From Gammaproteobacteria bacterium (GTDB taxonomy: Bacteria; Pseudomonadota; Gammaproteobacteria; Immundisolibacterales; Immundisolibacteraceae), in contig DQBD01000087.1 in NCBI GenBank assembly GCA_003526065.1, positions 871 through 13,718 of the forward strand: a stretch of 12,848 bases of DNA. The letters are read 5' to 3'. Position numbers and translations under genes: made by a program. Under the pieces are notes generated by a model. That model worked only from the letters and a program-made list of their open reading frames with translations. It was not told the DNA's origin and searched no databases. Below are positions 6,920-12,848 of the stretch, piece by piece; positions within the stretch are counted from its first letter, which is position 1, and each line of letters starts with the position of its first letter.

Positions 6920-7957
6920 TCAACGGAAAAGATCCTTGTTCACGGCCCGCACGGCGGCATCCTCGCGGCTCACCTTGCGCATGTTGACCAGCTTCTGCAG
7001 GCACTGGTCGAGCGTCTGCATGCCATGCGCCTGGCCGGTCTGGATGGCCGAGTAGATCTGCGCCACCTTGTTCTCGCGGATCAGGTTGCGGATGGCCGGC
7101 GTGCCGATCATGATCTCGTGCGCCGCCATGCGCCCGCCGCCGATGCGCTTGAGCAGGGTCTGCGCGATCACCGCGCGCAGCGACTCCGACAGCATGGCCC
7201 GCACCATGTCCTTCTCGCCGGCCGGAAACACGTCGATGATGCGGTCGATGGTCTTGGCCGCCGAGCTGGTGTGCAGGGTGCCGAACACCAGGTGACCGGT
7301 CTCGGCCGCCGTCAACGCCAGGCGAATGGTTTCCAGGTCGCGCATCTCGCCGACCAGGATGGTGTCCGGGTCCTCACGCAGCGCCGAACGCAGCGCTTCG
7401 CTGAAACCGAGCGTGTCACGGTGCACCTCGCGCTGGTTGATCAGGCAGCGCTTGCTCTCGTGAACGAACTCGATCGGGTCCTCGATGGTCACGATGTGGC
7501 CATACTCGGCGCGGTTCTTCTCGTCCAGCATGGCGGCCAGCGTGGTCGACTTGCCCGACCCGGTGGGCCCGGTCACCAGCACGATGCCGCGCGGCAGCAT
7601 GGCCAGGTCGGCGAACGACGGCGGCGCCTCCAGCTGCTCCAGGTTCATGATCTGGTTCGGCACGTTACGGAACGCCGCCGCCGCGCCACGGTGCTGGTTG
7701 TAGGCGTTGACACGGAAACGGGCCAGGCCGGGAATCTCGAACGAGAAGTCGGTTTCCAGGAACTCCTCGTAATCCTTGCGCTGGCGGTCGTTCATGATGT
7801 CGTACACCATGTCGTGAACCTGCGAATGATCCAGCGCCGGGAGGTCCAGGCGACGGATGTCGCCATCGACGCGGATCATTGGCGGCACGCCCGCCGAAAG
7901 ATGCAGGTCAGACGCCTTGTTGGCGACGGTAAACGCCAGCAGTTCGGTAATGTCCAT
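6920..7957 (-). CDS. pilT: Type IV pilus retraction ATPase PilT
   Basis: This is the main motor for pilus retraction, a homohexameric cytoplasmic ATPase. It has 345 residues, the usual length. Motifs are an N-terminal KASDLHLSAGVPP domain (14-26), Walker A GPTGSGKST (130-138, K136), the Asp box TIEDPIEF, Walker B ILVGEMRDLET, the His box TGHLVFGTLHTSSAAKTIDR, and the PilT-specific AIRNLIRENK motif needed for retraction in family members. The start ATG at 7955-7957 has a GAGG sequence about 12 nt upstream, a rather long spacing. It is transcribed divergently from yggS. The pilT/yggS arrangement is conserved in Gammaproteobacteria. Confidence 0.96.
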   Translation of the reverse strand: MDITELLAFTVANKASDLHLSAGVPPMIRVDGDIRRLDLPALDHSQVHDMVYDIMNDRQRKDYEEFLETDFSFEIPGLARFRVNAYNQHRGAAAAFRNVPNQIMNLEQLEAPPSFADLAMLPRGIVLVTGPTGSGKSTTLAAMLDEKNRAEYGHIVTIEDPIEFVHESKRCLINQREVHRDTLGFSEALRSALREDPDTILVGEMRDLETIRLALTAAETGHLVFGTLHTSSAAKTIDRIIDVFPAGEKDMVRAMLSESLRAVIAQTLLKRIGGGRMAAHEIMIGTPAIRNLIRENKVAQIYSAIQTGQAHGMQTLDQCLQKLVNMRKVSREDAAVRAVNKDLFR

Positions 7958-8015
7958 GCAGTCAACACACCTCGAGAAGACCCGACCGGGTCGTAAAAGG
8001 GGGGAATGGGGCCGC

Positions 8016-8024
8016 TGCTATACT
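8016..8024 (+). promoter_or_regulatory. Extended -10 promoter for the yggS operon
   Basis: TGC-TATACT is a TGn extended -10 element with 5 of 6 matches to TATAAT. No good -35 is seen 17 nt upstream, as expected for extended -10 promoters. Transcription would start near 8031, leaving a leader of about 24 nt before the inferred yggS start at 8055. This argues against starting yggS at ATG codons upstream of the promoter. Close by, 7979-7992 holds an inverted repeat (GACCC, 4-nt spacer, GGGTC) that could be a regulator site shared with pilT. Confidence 0.55.
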
Positions 8025-8054
8025 GCGCCACCGTCCAGATGCTGGGGTTATGCC

Positions 8055-8786
8055 ATTACATCTGCCGCTGCTGCAAATTCTTTAGCGCCCTCGGTAGCCC
8101 GCTGGAGGGCAGTACAGGCTCGGCTTCGTGCCGCCGAGCAGCGCTTCGGGCGCGAAGCCGGCAGTGTGGGGTTGGTGGCCGTGACCAAGACCCAGTCGGT
8201 TGCTCGCATTCGCCAACTGGCGGCCCTGGGCCAGCGTGCCTTCGGCGAGAACTACCTGCAGGAAGCCCGCCCCAAGCTCGACGCCTGCGCCGGACTCGGT
8301 CTGGAATGGCATTTCATCGGAACCGTGCAGAGCAACAAGGCCGCCGAAGTAGCGCGTCGCTTCGACTGGGTGCACACGGTGGCGTCGCCACAACAGGCCC
8401 GGCGACTGGCCCAGGCGCGACCCGCCGAACGCGCGCCCCTGAACGTGTGCCTGCAGGTCAACGCCGACGACGCTCCCGGCAAGGCAGGCGTGGCACCCCA
8501 CGACGCGGCGCAGCTGGCCGCACTGGTTGCCTCACTGCCGGCACTTCGCCTGCGCGGCCTGATGACCGTGCCAGCCCGTGAAGACGCGTTCGACACGCAG
8601 CGCGAACCGTTTCGTGTCCTGCGCCGGCTGCTGGACGATTTGCGCGAACAGGGTTTCGATCTCGACACCCTGTCGATGGGCATGAGCGGCGACCTCGAGG
8701 CCGCGGTCGCGGAAGGCGCCACTCTGGTCCGCATCGGCACGGCCCTGTTTGGCCCACGCCGACCGAAACACCACAACGACAACTGA
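8055..8786 (+). CDS. yggS: PLP homeostasis protein, YggS/PLPBP family
   Basis: This is a pyridoxal 5'-phosphate-binding protein with an alanine-racemase-like barrel that keeps PLP and amino/keto acid pools balanced in the cytosol. The PLP lysine is K45 in LVAVTKTQS (numbered from the ATT). Family motifs follow in order: FGENYLQEARPKL, WHFIGTVQSNKAAEVA, LQVN, LRGLMTVPA, and LSMGMSGDLEAAVAEGATLVRIGTALFG. The frame has no ATG, GTG or TTG between the promoter and the conserved core. ATT at 8055 has a TGGGG sequence (8043-8047) at 7 nt spacing and gives 243 residues, near the usual ~234. An out-of-frame ATG at 8050 opens an 11-codon frame ending at TAG; a one-base T insertion near 8083 would join it to yggS, so a frameshift or sequencing error is the alternative. 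The product call is certain; the start is not. It is the first gene of a five-gene operon. Confidence 0.93.
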   Translation: MTSAAAANSLAPSVARWRAVQARLRAAEQRFGREAGSVGLVAVTKTQSVARIRQLAALGQRAFGENYLQEARPKLDACAGLGLEWHFIGTVQSNKAAEVARRFDWVHTVASPQQARRLAQARPAERAPLNVCLQVNADDAPGKAGVAPHDAAQLAALVASLPALRLRGLMTVPAREDAFDTQREPFRVLRRLLDDLREQGFDLDTLSMGMSGDLEAAVAEGATLVRIGTALFGPRRPKHHNDN

Positions 8787-8812
8787 TTCTCGACACCGCA
8801 AGGAAACCGGCC

Positions 8813-9640
8813 ATGGCAGGCGAAATCCTCTTCATCGGCGGCGGCAACATGGGCCGCGCCCTGCTCGGCGGGCTCATCGCCGACGGCACCGCTCCCGAGC
8901 GGCTGGCCGTCGCCGACCCCGACCAACCACGACGTGAGGCGCTGGCCCGCGACTTCGGCATGCTCACCGCCGCCCGCGGCGACGACTTGGTCGGCGAGGC
9001 CACGGTCGTGGTGCTGGCGGTCAAGCCGCAGATCGTCAAACAGGTGGCCCGGGAGCTGGCGCCGCATTTCGGCGCGCGGCGCCCGTTGATCGTCTCCATC
9101 GTCGCCGGCATTCCGGAGACCGATATCGACAGTTGGCTCGGCGGTGGCTTTCCGGTGGTGCGCTGCATGCCCAACACCCCCGCGCTGGTGCGCCAGGGGA
9201 TCACTGCGCTGCATGCCAACGGGCAGGTCGACGCCGCGCAACGCCTTCAGGCGGAGCAGATACTGGCGGCCGTCGGCGCCGTGGTCTGGGTGCCGGACGA
9301 GGTGCAGCTGGACGCGGTGACCGCCGTCTCCGGCAGCGGCCCGGCCTACTTTTTCGCTGTCATGGAGGCGATGGAGCAGGCCGGGCTGAAACTCGGCCTG
9401 AGCGCCGAAGTCGCACGCCAGCTCACCCTGCAGACGGCGCTCGGCGCCGCCGTACTGGCCACCCAAAGCGGTGATCCTCCATCCACGCTGCGTGCTCAGG
9501 TAACCTCTCCCGGCGGCACCACCGAGGCGGCCCTGAATGTGCTGCAGCAGGGCAACCTGACGGCGCTTTTCGAGCAGGCCCTCAGTGCCGCACACCGGCG
9601 CGCCGGTGAACTGGCCGAAGCGGCCGCCACCCAGGCTTGA
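8813..9640 (+). CDS. proC: Pyrroline-5-carboxylate reductase
   Basis: This enzyme catalyses the last step of proline synthesis, NAD(P)H-dependent reduction of 1-pyrroline-5-carboxylate, in the cytosol. It has 275 residues, as expected. The Rossmann motif GGGNMG is at residues 9-14. The central VVLAVKPQ strand, the CMPNTPALV block and the substrate-binding C-terminal signature VSGSGPAYFF (from about residue 172), then QVTSPGGTTEAAL, are all intact. The start ATG at 8813 has an AAGGA ribosome binding site about 8 nt upstream. It lies 26 nt after yggS and 3 nt before yggT. The yggS-proC linkage is common in Gammaproteobacteria. Confidence 0.97.
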   Translation: MAGEILFIGGGNMGRALLGGLIADGTAPERLAVADPDQPRREALARDFGMLTAARGDDLVGEATVVVLAVKPQIVKQVARELAPHFGARRPLIVSIVAGIPETDIDSWLGGGFPVVRCMPNTPALVRQGITALHANGQVDAAQRLQAEQILAAVGAVVWVPDEVQLDAVTAVSGSGPAYFFAVMEAMEQAGLKLGLSAEVARQLTLQTALGAAVLATQSGDPPSTLRAQVTSPGGTTEAALNVLQQGNLTALFEQALSAAHRRAGELAEAAATQA

Positions 9641-9643
9641 GCC

Positions 9644-10237
9644 ATGATCTACTCGCCGCTCACCCAGGCCGGGCTGTTTCTCGTCCAGACAGTATTCGGG
9701 CTGTACGCCGCCCTGGTACTGCTGCGGCTGCTGTTCCAGGCCCTGGACGTCGACTTTCGCAACCCGCTGTCGCAGTTTGTCTACAAGGTGACGCAACCGG
9801 CGCTCAAGCCACTGCGCCGCCTGCTGCCGCTGCGCGCGCGCATCGAACCGGCGGCCGTCGTGCTGCTGCTGCTGGTGCAGTTGGCCGAGGTGTACGCGCT
9901 GGCCGGCTTGCGGGGTTACCTGCCGGGCATCGTCGGCGCGTTGCTGATGGCCGTGGCGCAGTCACTGGCACTGCTGGCGCTGACGCTGAGTGCGCTGCTC
10001 ATCGTGCGCGCCATCGCCAGTTGGGTGGTGGCTGCCGGTGGCGGCTACAACCCGGTGCTGCACCTGCTCGACCAGCTCACCGAGCCGCTGCTGAGACCGC
10101 TGCGGCGCGTGATTCCGTCCACCGGCGGCCTGGATTTTTCGGTGCTCGTGGCGCTGATCCTGATCCAGCTGGCCAACATCCTGCTGGTGCAGCCGTTCGT
10201 ACGACTGGCCGCTGTCATCATGGTGCAAGGACTCTGA
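9644..10237 (+). CDS. yggT: YggT-family integral membrane protein
   Basis: This inner-membrane protein of 197 residues is made of two tandem YGGT repeats, each a membrane helix pair with a conserved amphipathic stretch. Repeat 1 holds FRNPLSQFVYKVTQPALKPLRRLLP (about residues 45-69). Repeat 2 holds the matching YNPVLHLLDQLTEPLLRPLRRVIP segment (about 135-158), followed by GGLDFSVLVALILIQLANILL. The family has been linked to osmotic and ion stress, and to cell-shape and division processes in other lineages, but its biochemical role is unsettled. The start ATG at 9644 is 3 nt after the proC stop. A TTG-initiated frame at 9637 in another register is only a shadow until yggU begins. Confidence 0.93.
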   Translation: MIYSPLTQAGLFLVQTVFGLYAALVLLRLLFQALDVDFRNPLSQFVYKVTQPALKPLRRLLPLRARIEPAAVVLLLLVQLAEVYALAGLRGYLPGIVGALLMAVAQSLALLALTLSALLIVRAIASWVVAAGGGYNPVLHLLDQLTEPLLRPLRRVIPSTGGLDFSVLVALILIQLANILLVQPFVRLAAVIMVQGL

Positions 10238-10536
10238 GCGACCATCCCTACCGTCGCAATGGCGATACCTGGCTGCTGGACCTGCTGGTGCAGCCACGCG
10301 CCGCACGCAGCGCGGTGGCCGGTGTGCATGACGGCCGCCTGAAGGTGCGCCTGACCGCGCCTCCGGTGGATGGCGCCGCCAACGCCGCGCTGCTCGACCT
10401 CCTGGCCGCACGCCTGGCGGTGCCGCGCAGCCGGCTGTGCCTGGCCAAGGGTGATTCGGCACGACGCAAGACCGTGCGCATCGCAGCCGGCGCAGAACTG
10501 GCGCCTGCCCTGCAATCCCTTCTGGTGGCCACGTGA
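10234..10536 (+). CDS. yggU: DUF167/YggU-family protein with apparent CTG start
   Basis: This small conserved protein of unknown function is 100 residues from the proposed start, matching the family size (~96). The DUF167 signature is complete: LLDLLVQPRAARSAVAGVHDG, then the hallmark LKVRLTAPPVDGAANAALL, and LAKGDSARRKTVRI. No in-frame ATG, GTG or TTG exists close enough upstream to include the first strand without extra sequence. The best candidate is CTG at 10234, whose last two bases are the first two of the yggT TGA (CTGA overlap), with AAGGA at 10227-10231 lying unusually close. A GTG further in (about residue 19) would remove the first conserved strand. The CTG start is inferred, and coupling to yggT termination is likely. 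Confidence 0.88.
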   Translation: MSDHPYRRNGDTWLLDLLVQPRAARSAVAGVHDGRLKVRLTAPPVDGAANAALLDLLAARLAVPRSRLCLAKGDSARRKTVRIAAGAELAPALQSLLVAT

Positions 10537-10537
10537 G

Positions 10538-11203
10538 ATGAGCACACTGATTGACTGGGATGCCATCGACACCGTGCTGCTGGACATGGACGGCACGCTG
10601 CTGGACCTGCACTACGACAACGCGTTCTGGTTCGACCACCTGCCGCGCACCTGGGGCGCGCAGCGCGGCCTGGACGTGCATGCGGCCCGCGAGCACATCC
10701 TGGCCCAGGCCGAACAGCGCCGCGGCACGCTCGACTTTTACTGCATGAACCACTGGAGCGCCTTGCTGGAACTGGACGTGGCGACCCTGAACACCGAACT
10801 GGCGCACCTGATCGGCCTGCGCCCGCAGGTACAGGAGTTCCTGCACTGGCTGGGCAGCTGCGGCAAACAACGGGTACTGGTCACCAATTCCCACCGCAGC
10901 GGGCTGGATTTCAAGTTGGCCCACACCGGGCTCGATCGCTGGCTGGACAGCATTGTCTGTGCCCACGACCTGGCCGCGCCCAAGGAAGACCCGGCTTTCT
11001 GGCCACGCCTGCGGGCGCTGCACGGCTTCGATCCCGCCCGCACCCTGCTGGTGGACGACAACGCCCATGTGCTGCGGGCGGCCCGCGACTACGGCATCGC
11101 CCATCTGCTGGCGGTAGCCCAGCCGGACTCGCGGGCGCAGGCGCAGCTGCTCCCGGACCTGCCCATGCTGCAGTGCTTCTCGCAGGTGTTGCCGACAACC
11201 TGA
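10538..11203 (+). CDS. yrfG: HAD-family nucleotidase, YrfG-like (GMP/IMP nucleotidase)
   Basis: This haloacid dehalogenase-superfamily phosphatase has 221 residues and closely resembles E. coli YrfG, which hydrolyses purine mononucleotides such as GMP and IMP. HAD motif I is LLDMDGTLLDL with nucleophile D16 and acid/base D18. Motif II is LVTNSH, motif III the lysine in APKED, and motif IV LLVDDN. The cap domain holds the YrfG-like FWFDHLPRTWGAQRG and TLDFYCMNHWS stretches. The start ATG at 10538 lies one nt after the yggU stop (TGAGATG). No strong Shine-Dalgarno is seen, so expression probably depends on translation of yggU. It is the last gene of the operon, followed by a hairpin. Confidence 0.9.
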   Translation: MSTLIDWDAIDTVLLDMDGTLLDLHYDNAFWFDHLPRTWGAQRGLDVHAAREHILAQAEQRRGTLDFYCMNHWSALLELDVATLNTELAHLIGLRPQVQEFLHWLGSCGKQRVLVTNSHRSGLDFKLAHTGLDRWLDSIVCAHDLAAPKEDPAFWPRLRALHGFDPARTLLVDDNAHVLRAARDYGIAHLLAVAQPDSRAQAQLLPDLPMLQCFSQVLPTT

Positions 11204-11206
11204 AGC

Positions 11207-11234
11207 GTCGCAGAGCGCGTCGGCGCGCTGCGAC
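11207..11234 (+). terminator. Bulged GC-rich hairpin just after yrfG
   Basis: GTCGCAG, a 2-nt AG bulge and CGCG (11207-11219) pair with CGCG-CTGCGAC (11224-11234) around a 4-nt TCGG loop. It begins 4 nt after the yrfG stop, a usual place for an operon end. No T-run follows, so it is more likely an mRNA 3'-end stabiliser or Rho-assisted end than a true intrinsic terminator. Confidence 0.45.
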
Positions 11235-11309
11235 CCCACCGTTCGCCGCCCTCACCGCAGGCCGTTTCCTGACGTGCCGGCCACGCCCACCCGACCACGA
11301 CGACCGTCT

Positions 11310-11354
11310 TGAACGGGACGGTGCCGGCCTGCCGCAATTTCCGCCGCCCGTTCA
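11310..11354. repeat. Long inverted repeat upstream of the ribonucleotide reductase gene
   Basis: TGAACGGG (11310-11317), a bulged A and CGG (11319-11321) pair exactly with CCG (11344-11346) and CCCGTTCA (11347-11354). This gives 11 bp with a single bulge around a 22-nt loop. No T-run follows on the plus strand. It may be part of a transcript 3' end from the upstream operon, a small RNA, or a protein-binding site. Confidence 0.5.
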
Positions 11355-11410
11355 GGGTGAACACGCACGATTTGTGGGCCAGAAAATGCCCGGAAAACGC
11401 GCCGCCGGAC

Positions 11411-11426
11411 GCACAACATATTGGGA
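11411..11426. promoter_or_regulatory. Candidate NrdR box
   Basis: The site GCACAACATATTGGGA fits the core of the NrdR repressor consensus (aCaCwAtATaTwGtgt): C, A/T, A, then ATAT, then T and G at the expected places, with mismatches mainly at the outer bases. NrdR represses ribonucleotide reductase genes when dATP is high. It normally binds two boxes about three helical turns apart. The only second candidate, CAATATTTTTTA near 11484, is 70 nt away and lacks the final G. The site lies well upstream of the best promoter, which lowers confidence. Confidence 0.35.
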
Positions 11427-11540
11427 AAAAAGGCGTTTTACATTAGCCCTCAAACACCCATCGGCACAGATTCCCCCTCCCCCCAATATTTTTTATAACT
11501 TGTTGTTAAATAACGAATAAAATTTTTATCCAGAGAATGG

Positions 11541-11569
11541 TTGACGACCCCACCCCAGCGGCTTAAGGT
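11541..11569 (+). promoter_or_regulatory. Sigma70-like promoter for the ribonucleotide reductase gene
   Basis: TTGACG (11541-11546, 5 of 6 matches) and TAAGGT (11564-11569, matching the key T, A and final T) are separated by 17 nt. Directly upstream the AT-rich block 11485-11530 could act as an UP element. TTATCCAGA at 11526-11534 differs from a DnaA box by one base. Transcription from here would give a leader of about 75 nt. Confidence 0.45.
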
Positions 11570-11651
11570 CTTCCGGTCTTCACAAGATCTAGTGTTTCTC
11601 ACCCTCCGCCCCACAACACCCCGAAAAACGACCCAGGGAGTACGCGCATCC

Positions 11652-12848
11652 ATGAACAAGGTGGTCGCCATTCACGCCGCAAGCCAAGACCAGGAACTCG
11701 TCCCGGCGCAGCCCGCCTCGCTGGACATCTGGGACAAGAAATACCGCCTCAAGGCCAAGGACGGCACGGCCATCGACCGCAACGTGGACGAAACCTACCA
11801 GCGCGTCGCCCGCGCCCTGGCCGACGCCGAGGCGCCGGACCTGCGCGAGCACTGGTACGAGCGCTTCCTGTGGGCGCTGCGCCGCGGCGCCATCCCGGCC
11901 GGACGCATCACCTCCAATGCCGGCGCCTGGGAATACAAGCCGGCCACCTCCACCATCAACTGCACCGTGTCCGGCACCATCGAGGATTCGATGGACGACA
12001 TCCTGCACAAGGTCCACGAGGCCGGCCTCACGCTGAAGGCCGGCTGCGGCATCGGCTACGAGTTCAGCACGCTGCGCCCGCGCGGCGCCTACGTGACCGG
12101 CGCCGGCTCCTACACCTCGGGGCCGCTGTCGTTCATGGATATCTACGACCGGATGTGCTTCACGGTGTCGTCCGCCGGCGGCCGGCGCGGCGCCCAGATG
12201 GCCACCTTCGACGTCGGCCATCCGGACGTGATCGACTTCATCCGCGCCAAGCGCGAGGACGGCCGCCTGCGCCAGTTCAACCTGTCGCTGCTGGTGACGC
12301 GCGAGTTCATGGAGGCGGTCAAGGCCGGGGCCGACTGGCCGCTGGCCTTCCCCCTCACCCGGCACGAGGCCGAGGCCGACGGCATCGACGTACACAGCGC
12401 CGACAACATCATCTGGCGCGAATGGCCCACCCACCGCAGCTACATCGTCGACGACCAGGGCCTGGTCGCCTGCAAGGTGTACCGCACCATCAAGGCGCGG
12501 CGGCTGTGGGACCTCATCATGACGTCCACCTACGACTACGCCGAGCCGGGCTTCATCCTCATCGACCAGTACAACGACCTCAACAACAACTGGTTCTGCG
12601 AGAACATCCGCGCCACCAACCCCTGCGGTGAACAGGGCCTGCCGCCGTACGGCGCCTGCCTGCTGGGCTCGGTGAACCTCACCACCTTCGTCGAGGAACC
12701 GTTCACGCCGCAGGCGCGCTTCAACTGGGACGAATACCGCGAGGTGGTGCGCGTGTTCACGCGCATGCTCGACAACGTGGTCGAGATCAACGGCCTGCCG
12801 CTGCAGCAGCAGCGCGACGAAATCTTCCGCAAGCGCCGCCACGGCATG
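11652..12848 (+). CDS. nrdJ: Adenosylcobalamin-dependent (class II) ribonucleotide reductase, partial at its C-terminus
   Basis: This enzyme reduces ribonucleotides to deoxyribonucleotides using a radical generated from adenosylcobalamin, so it works with or without oxygen. 399 residues are visible before the right edge. The substrate-binding entry AGRITSNAGAWEY is followed by the first redox cysteine C104 in TINCTVSG. Then come the class II glycine-rich KAGCGIGYEFSTLRPRGA, the SSAGGRRGAQM block, and the active-site loop N323-P-C325-G-E327-Q with the thiyl radical cysteine C325. The wording closely resembles the Pseudomonas-type NrdJ large fragment, and no ATP-cone is apparent at the N-terminus. 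The start ATG at 11652 has an AGGGAG ribosome binding site at 11635-11640, with a slightly long 11-nt spacing. Whether the gene is whole or split as in Pseudomonas (NrdJa/NrdJb) cannot be seen. It is separately transcribed, with a long leader. Confidence 0.92.
   Translation, partial: MNKVVAIHAASQDQELVPAQPASLDIWDKKYRLKAKDGTAIDRNVDETYQRVARALADAEAPDLREHWYERFLWALRRGAIPAGRITSNAGAWEYKPATSTINCTVSGTIEDSMDDILHKVHEAGLTLKAGCGIGYEFSTLRPRGAYVTGAGSYTSGPLSFMDIYDRMCFTVSSAGGRRGAQMATFDVGHPDVIDFIRAKREDGRLRQFNLSLLVTREFMEAVKAGADWPLAFPLTRHEAEADGIDVHSADNIIWREWPTHRSYIVDDQGLVACKVYRTIKARRLWDLIMTSTYDYAEPGFILIDQYNDLNNNWFCENIRATNPCGEQGLPPYGACLLGSVNLTTFVEEPFTPQARFNWDEYREVVRVFTRMLDNVVEINGLPLQQQRDEIFRKRRHGM

Larger units (their letters stand above)
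11204..11651. other. 448-bp non-coding leader between yrfG and the ribonucleotide reductase gene
   Basis: No convincing gene is present: the short open frames here have low-complexity products with no family resemblance. The stretch holds the yrfG-end hairpin, a second long hairpin (11310-11354), an NrdR-box-like site (11411-11426), and a sharp AT-rich block (about 11485-11530) that contrasts with the GC-rich surroundings. A promoter candidate (11541-11569) and a near-tandem 8-mer GGTCTTCC / GGTCTTCA (11567-11582) follow. No cobalamin riboswitch core is recognisable even though the downstream enzyme uses adenosylcobalamin. Confidence 0.7.

Noticed and set aside
7857..8054. N-terminal extension of yggS from upstream ATG codons
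   Set aside because: These codons lie upstream of the extended -10 promoter and overlap the start of pilT; the added residues do not resemble YggS.
11173..11520. Possible 115-residue gene after yrfG
   Set aside because: Its start lies inside yrfG, the composition is arginine/proline-rich, and it reads through both hairpins and the AT-rich block, with no family resemblance.
11204..11651. Cobalamin riboswitch upstream of the B12-dependent reductase
   Set aside because: Neither the conserved B12-box pattern nor the core GGGAA/GCCACTG-type segments could be found by eye; a covariance-model search would be decisive.
11589..12842. Long minus-strand open frame opposite nrdJ
   Set aside because: It is antisense to a clear ribonucleotide reductase; the V/G/A/D-rich product is a shadow of strong third-position GC bias.
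1..12848. CRISPR arrays, insertion sequences, attachment sites, tRNA or rRNA genes
   Set aside because: No spaced direct repeats, transposase motifs, terminal inverted repeats or tRNA-like cloverleaf sequences were seen on either strand.

Overview
The window reads as chromosomal DNA of a high-GC gammaproteobacterium. The evidence is the gene order pilU-pilT-yggS-proC-yggT-yggU, typical of Gammaproteobacteria such as Pseudomonas, the YrfG-type nucleotidase, and strong GC bias at third codon positions throughout. A catabolic dioxygenase cluster beside these genes would fit an aromatic-compound degrader. No ribosomal RNA or other genus-level marker is present, so no genus is claimed.

Region 1 (1-2671, minus strand) holds four genes read leftward: a class II aldolase/adducin-family enzyme, a small DUF4345-type membrane protein, an exported NTF2-like (DUF4440-type) protein, and the N-terminal two thirds of a HerA-like ATPase (YjgR/DUF853 type) that runs off the left edge. 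The last three are tightly packed and probably cotranscribed. A GC-rich hairpin zone separates them from the aldolase gene.

Region 2 (2672-5685) starts with a 196-bp divergent intergenic region carrying an AT-rich patch and an operator-like palindrome. It continues with a plus-strand operon: a BenA/AntA-like ring-hydroxylating dioxygenase alpha subunit, its BenB-like beta subunit (ATGA overlap) and an FMN-dependent nitronate monooxygenase-like oxidoreductase. No ferredoxin, reductase or cis-diol dehydrogenase is present, so the oxygenase must borrow electron carriers from elsewhere. With the divergent class II aldolase-fold enzyme this is the accessory, least-described part of the window.

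Region 3 (5698-7957, minus strand) is pilT followed by pilU, the twitching-motility retraction ATPases. They converge on the dioxygenase operon with only 12 bp between stop codons.

Region 4 (8016-11203, plus strand) is a compact housekeeping operon yggS-proC-yggT-yggU-yrfG, transcribed divergently from pilT behind an extended -10 promoter. Two of its genes appear to lack ATG/GTG/TTG starts: yggS seems to begin at ATT and yggU at CTG.

Region 5 (11204-12848) is a 448-bp non-coding leader with hairpins, an AT-rich upstream block, a promoter candidate and a possible NrdR box. It precedes the first 399 codons of an adenosylcobalamin-dependent (class II) ribonucleotide reductase, which runs off the right edge.

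No CRISPR array, insertion sequence, tRNA or rRNA was seen. No wholly new system is evident. The best leads are the reductase-less dioxygenase locus, the two non-canonical starts and the ribonucleotide reductase leader.
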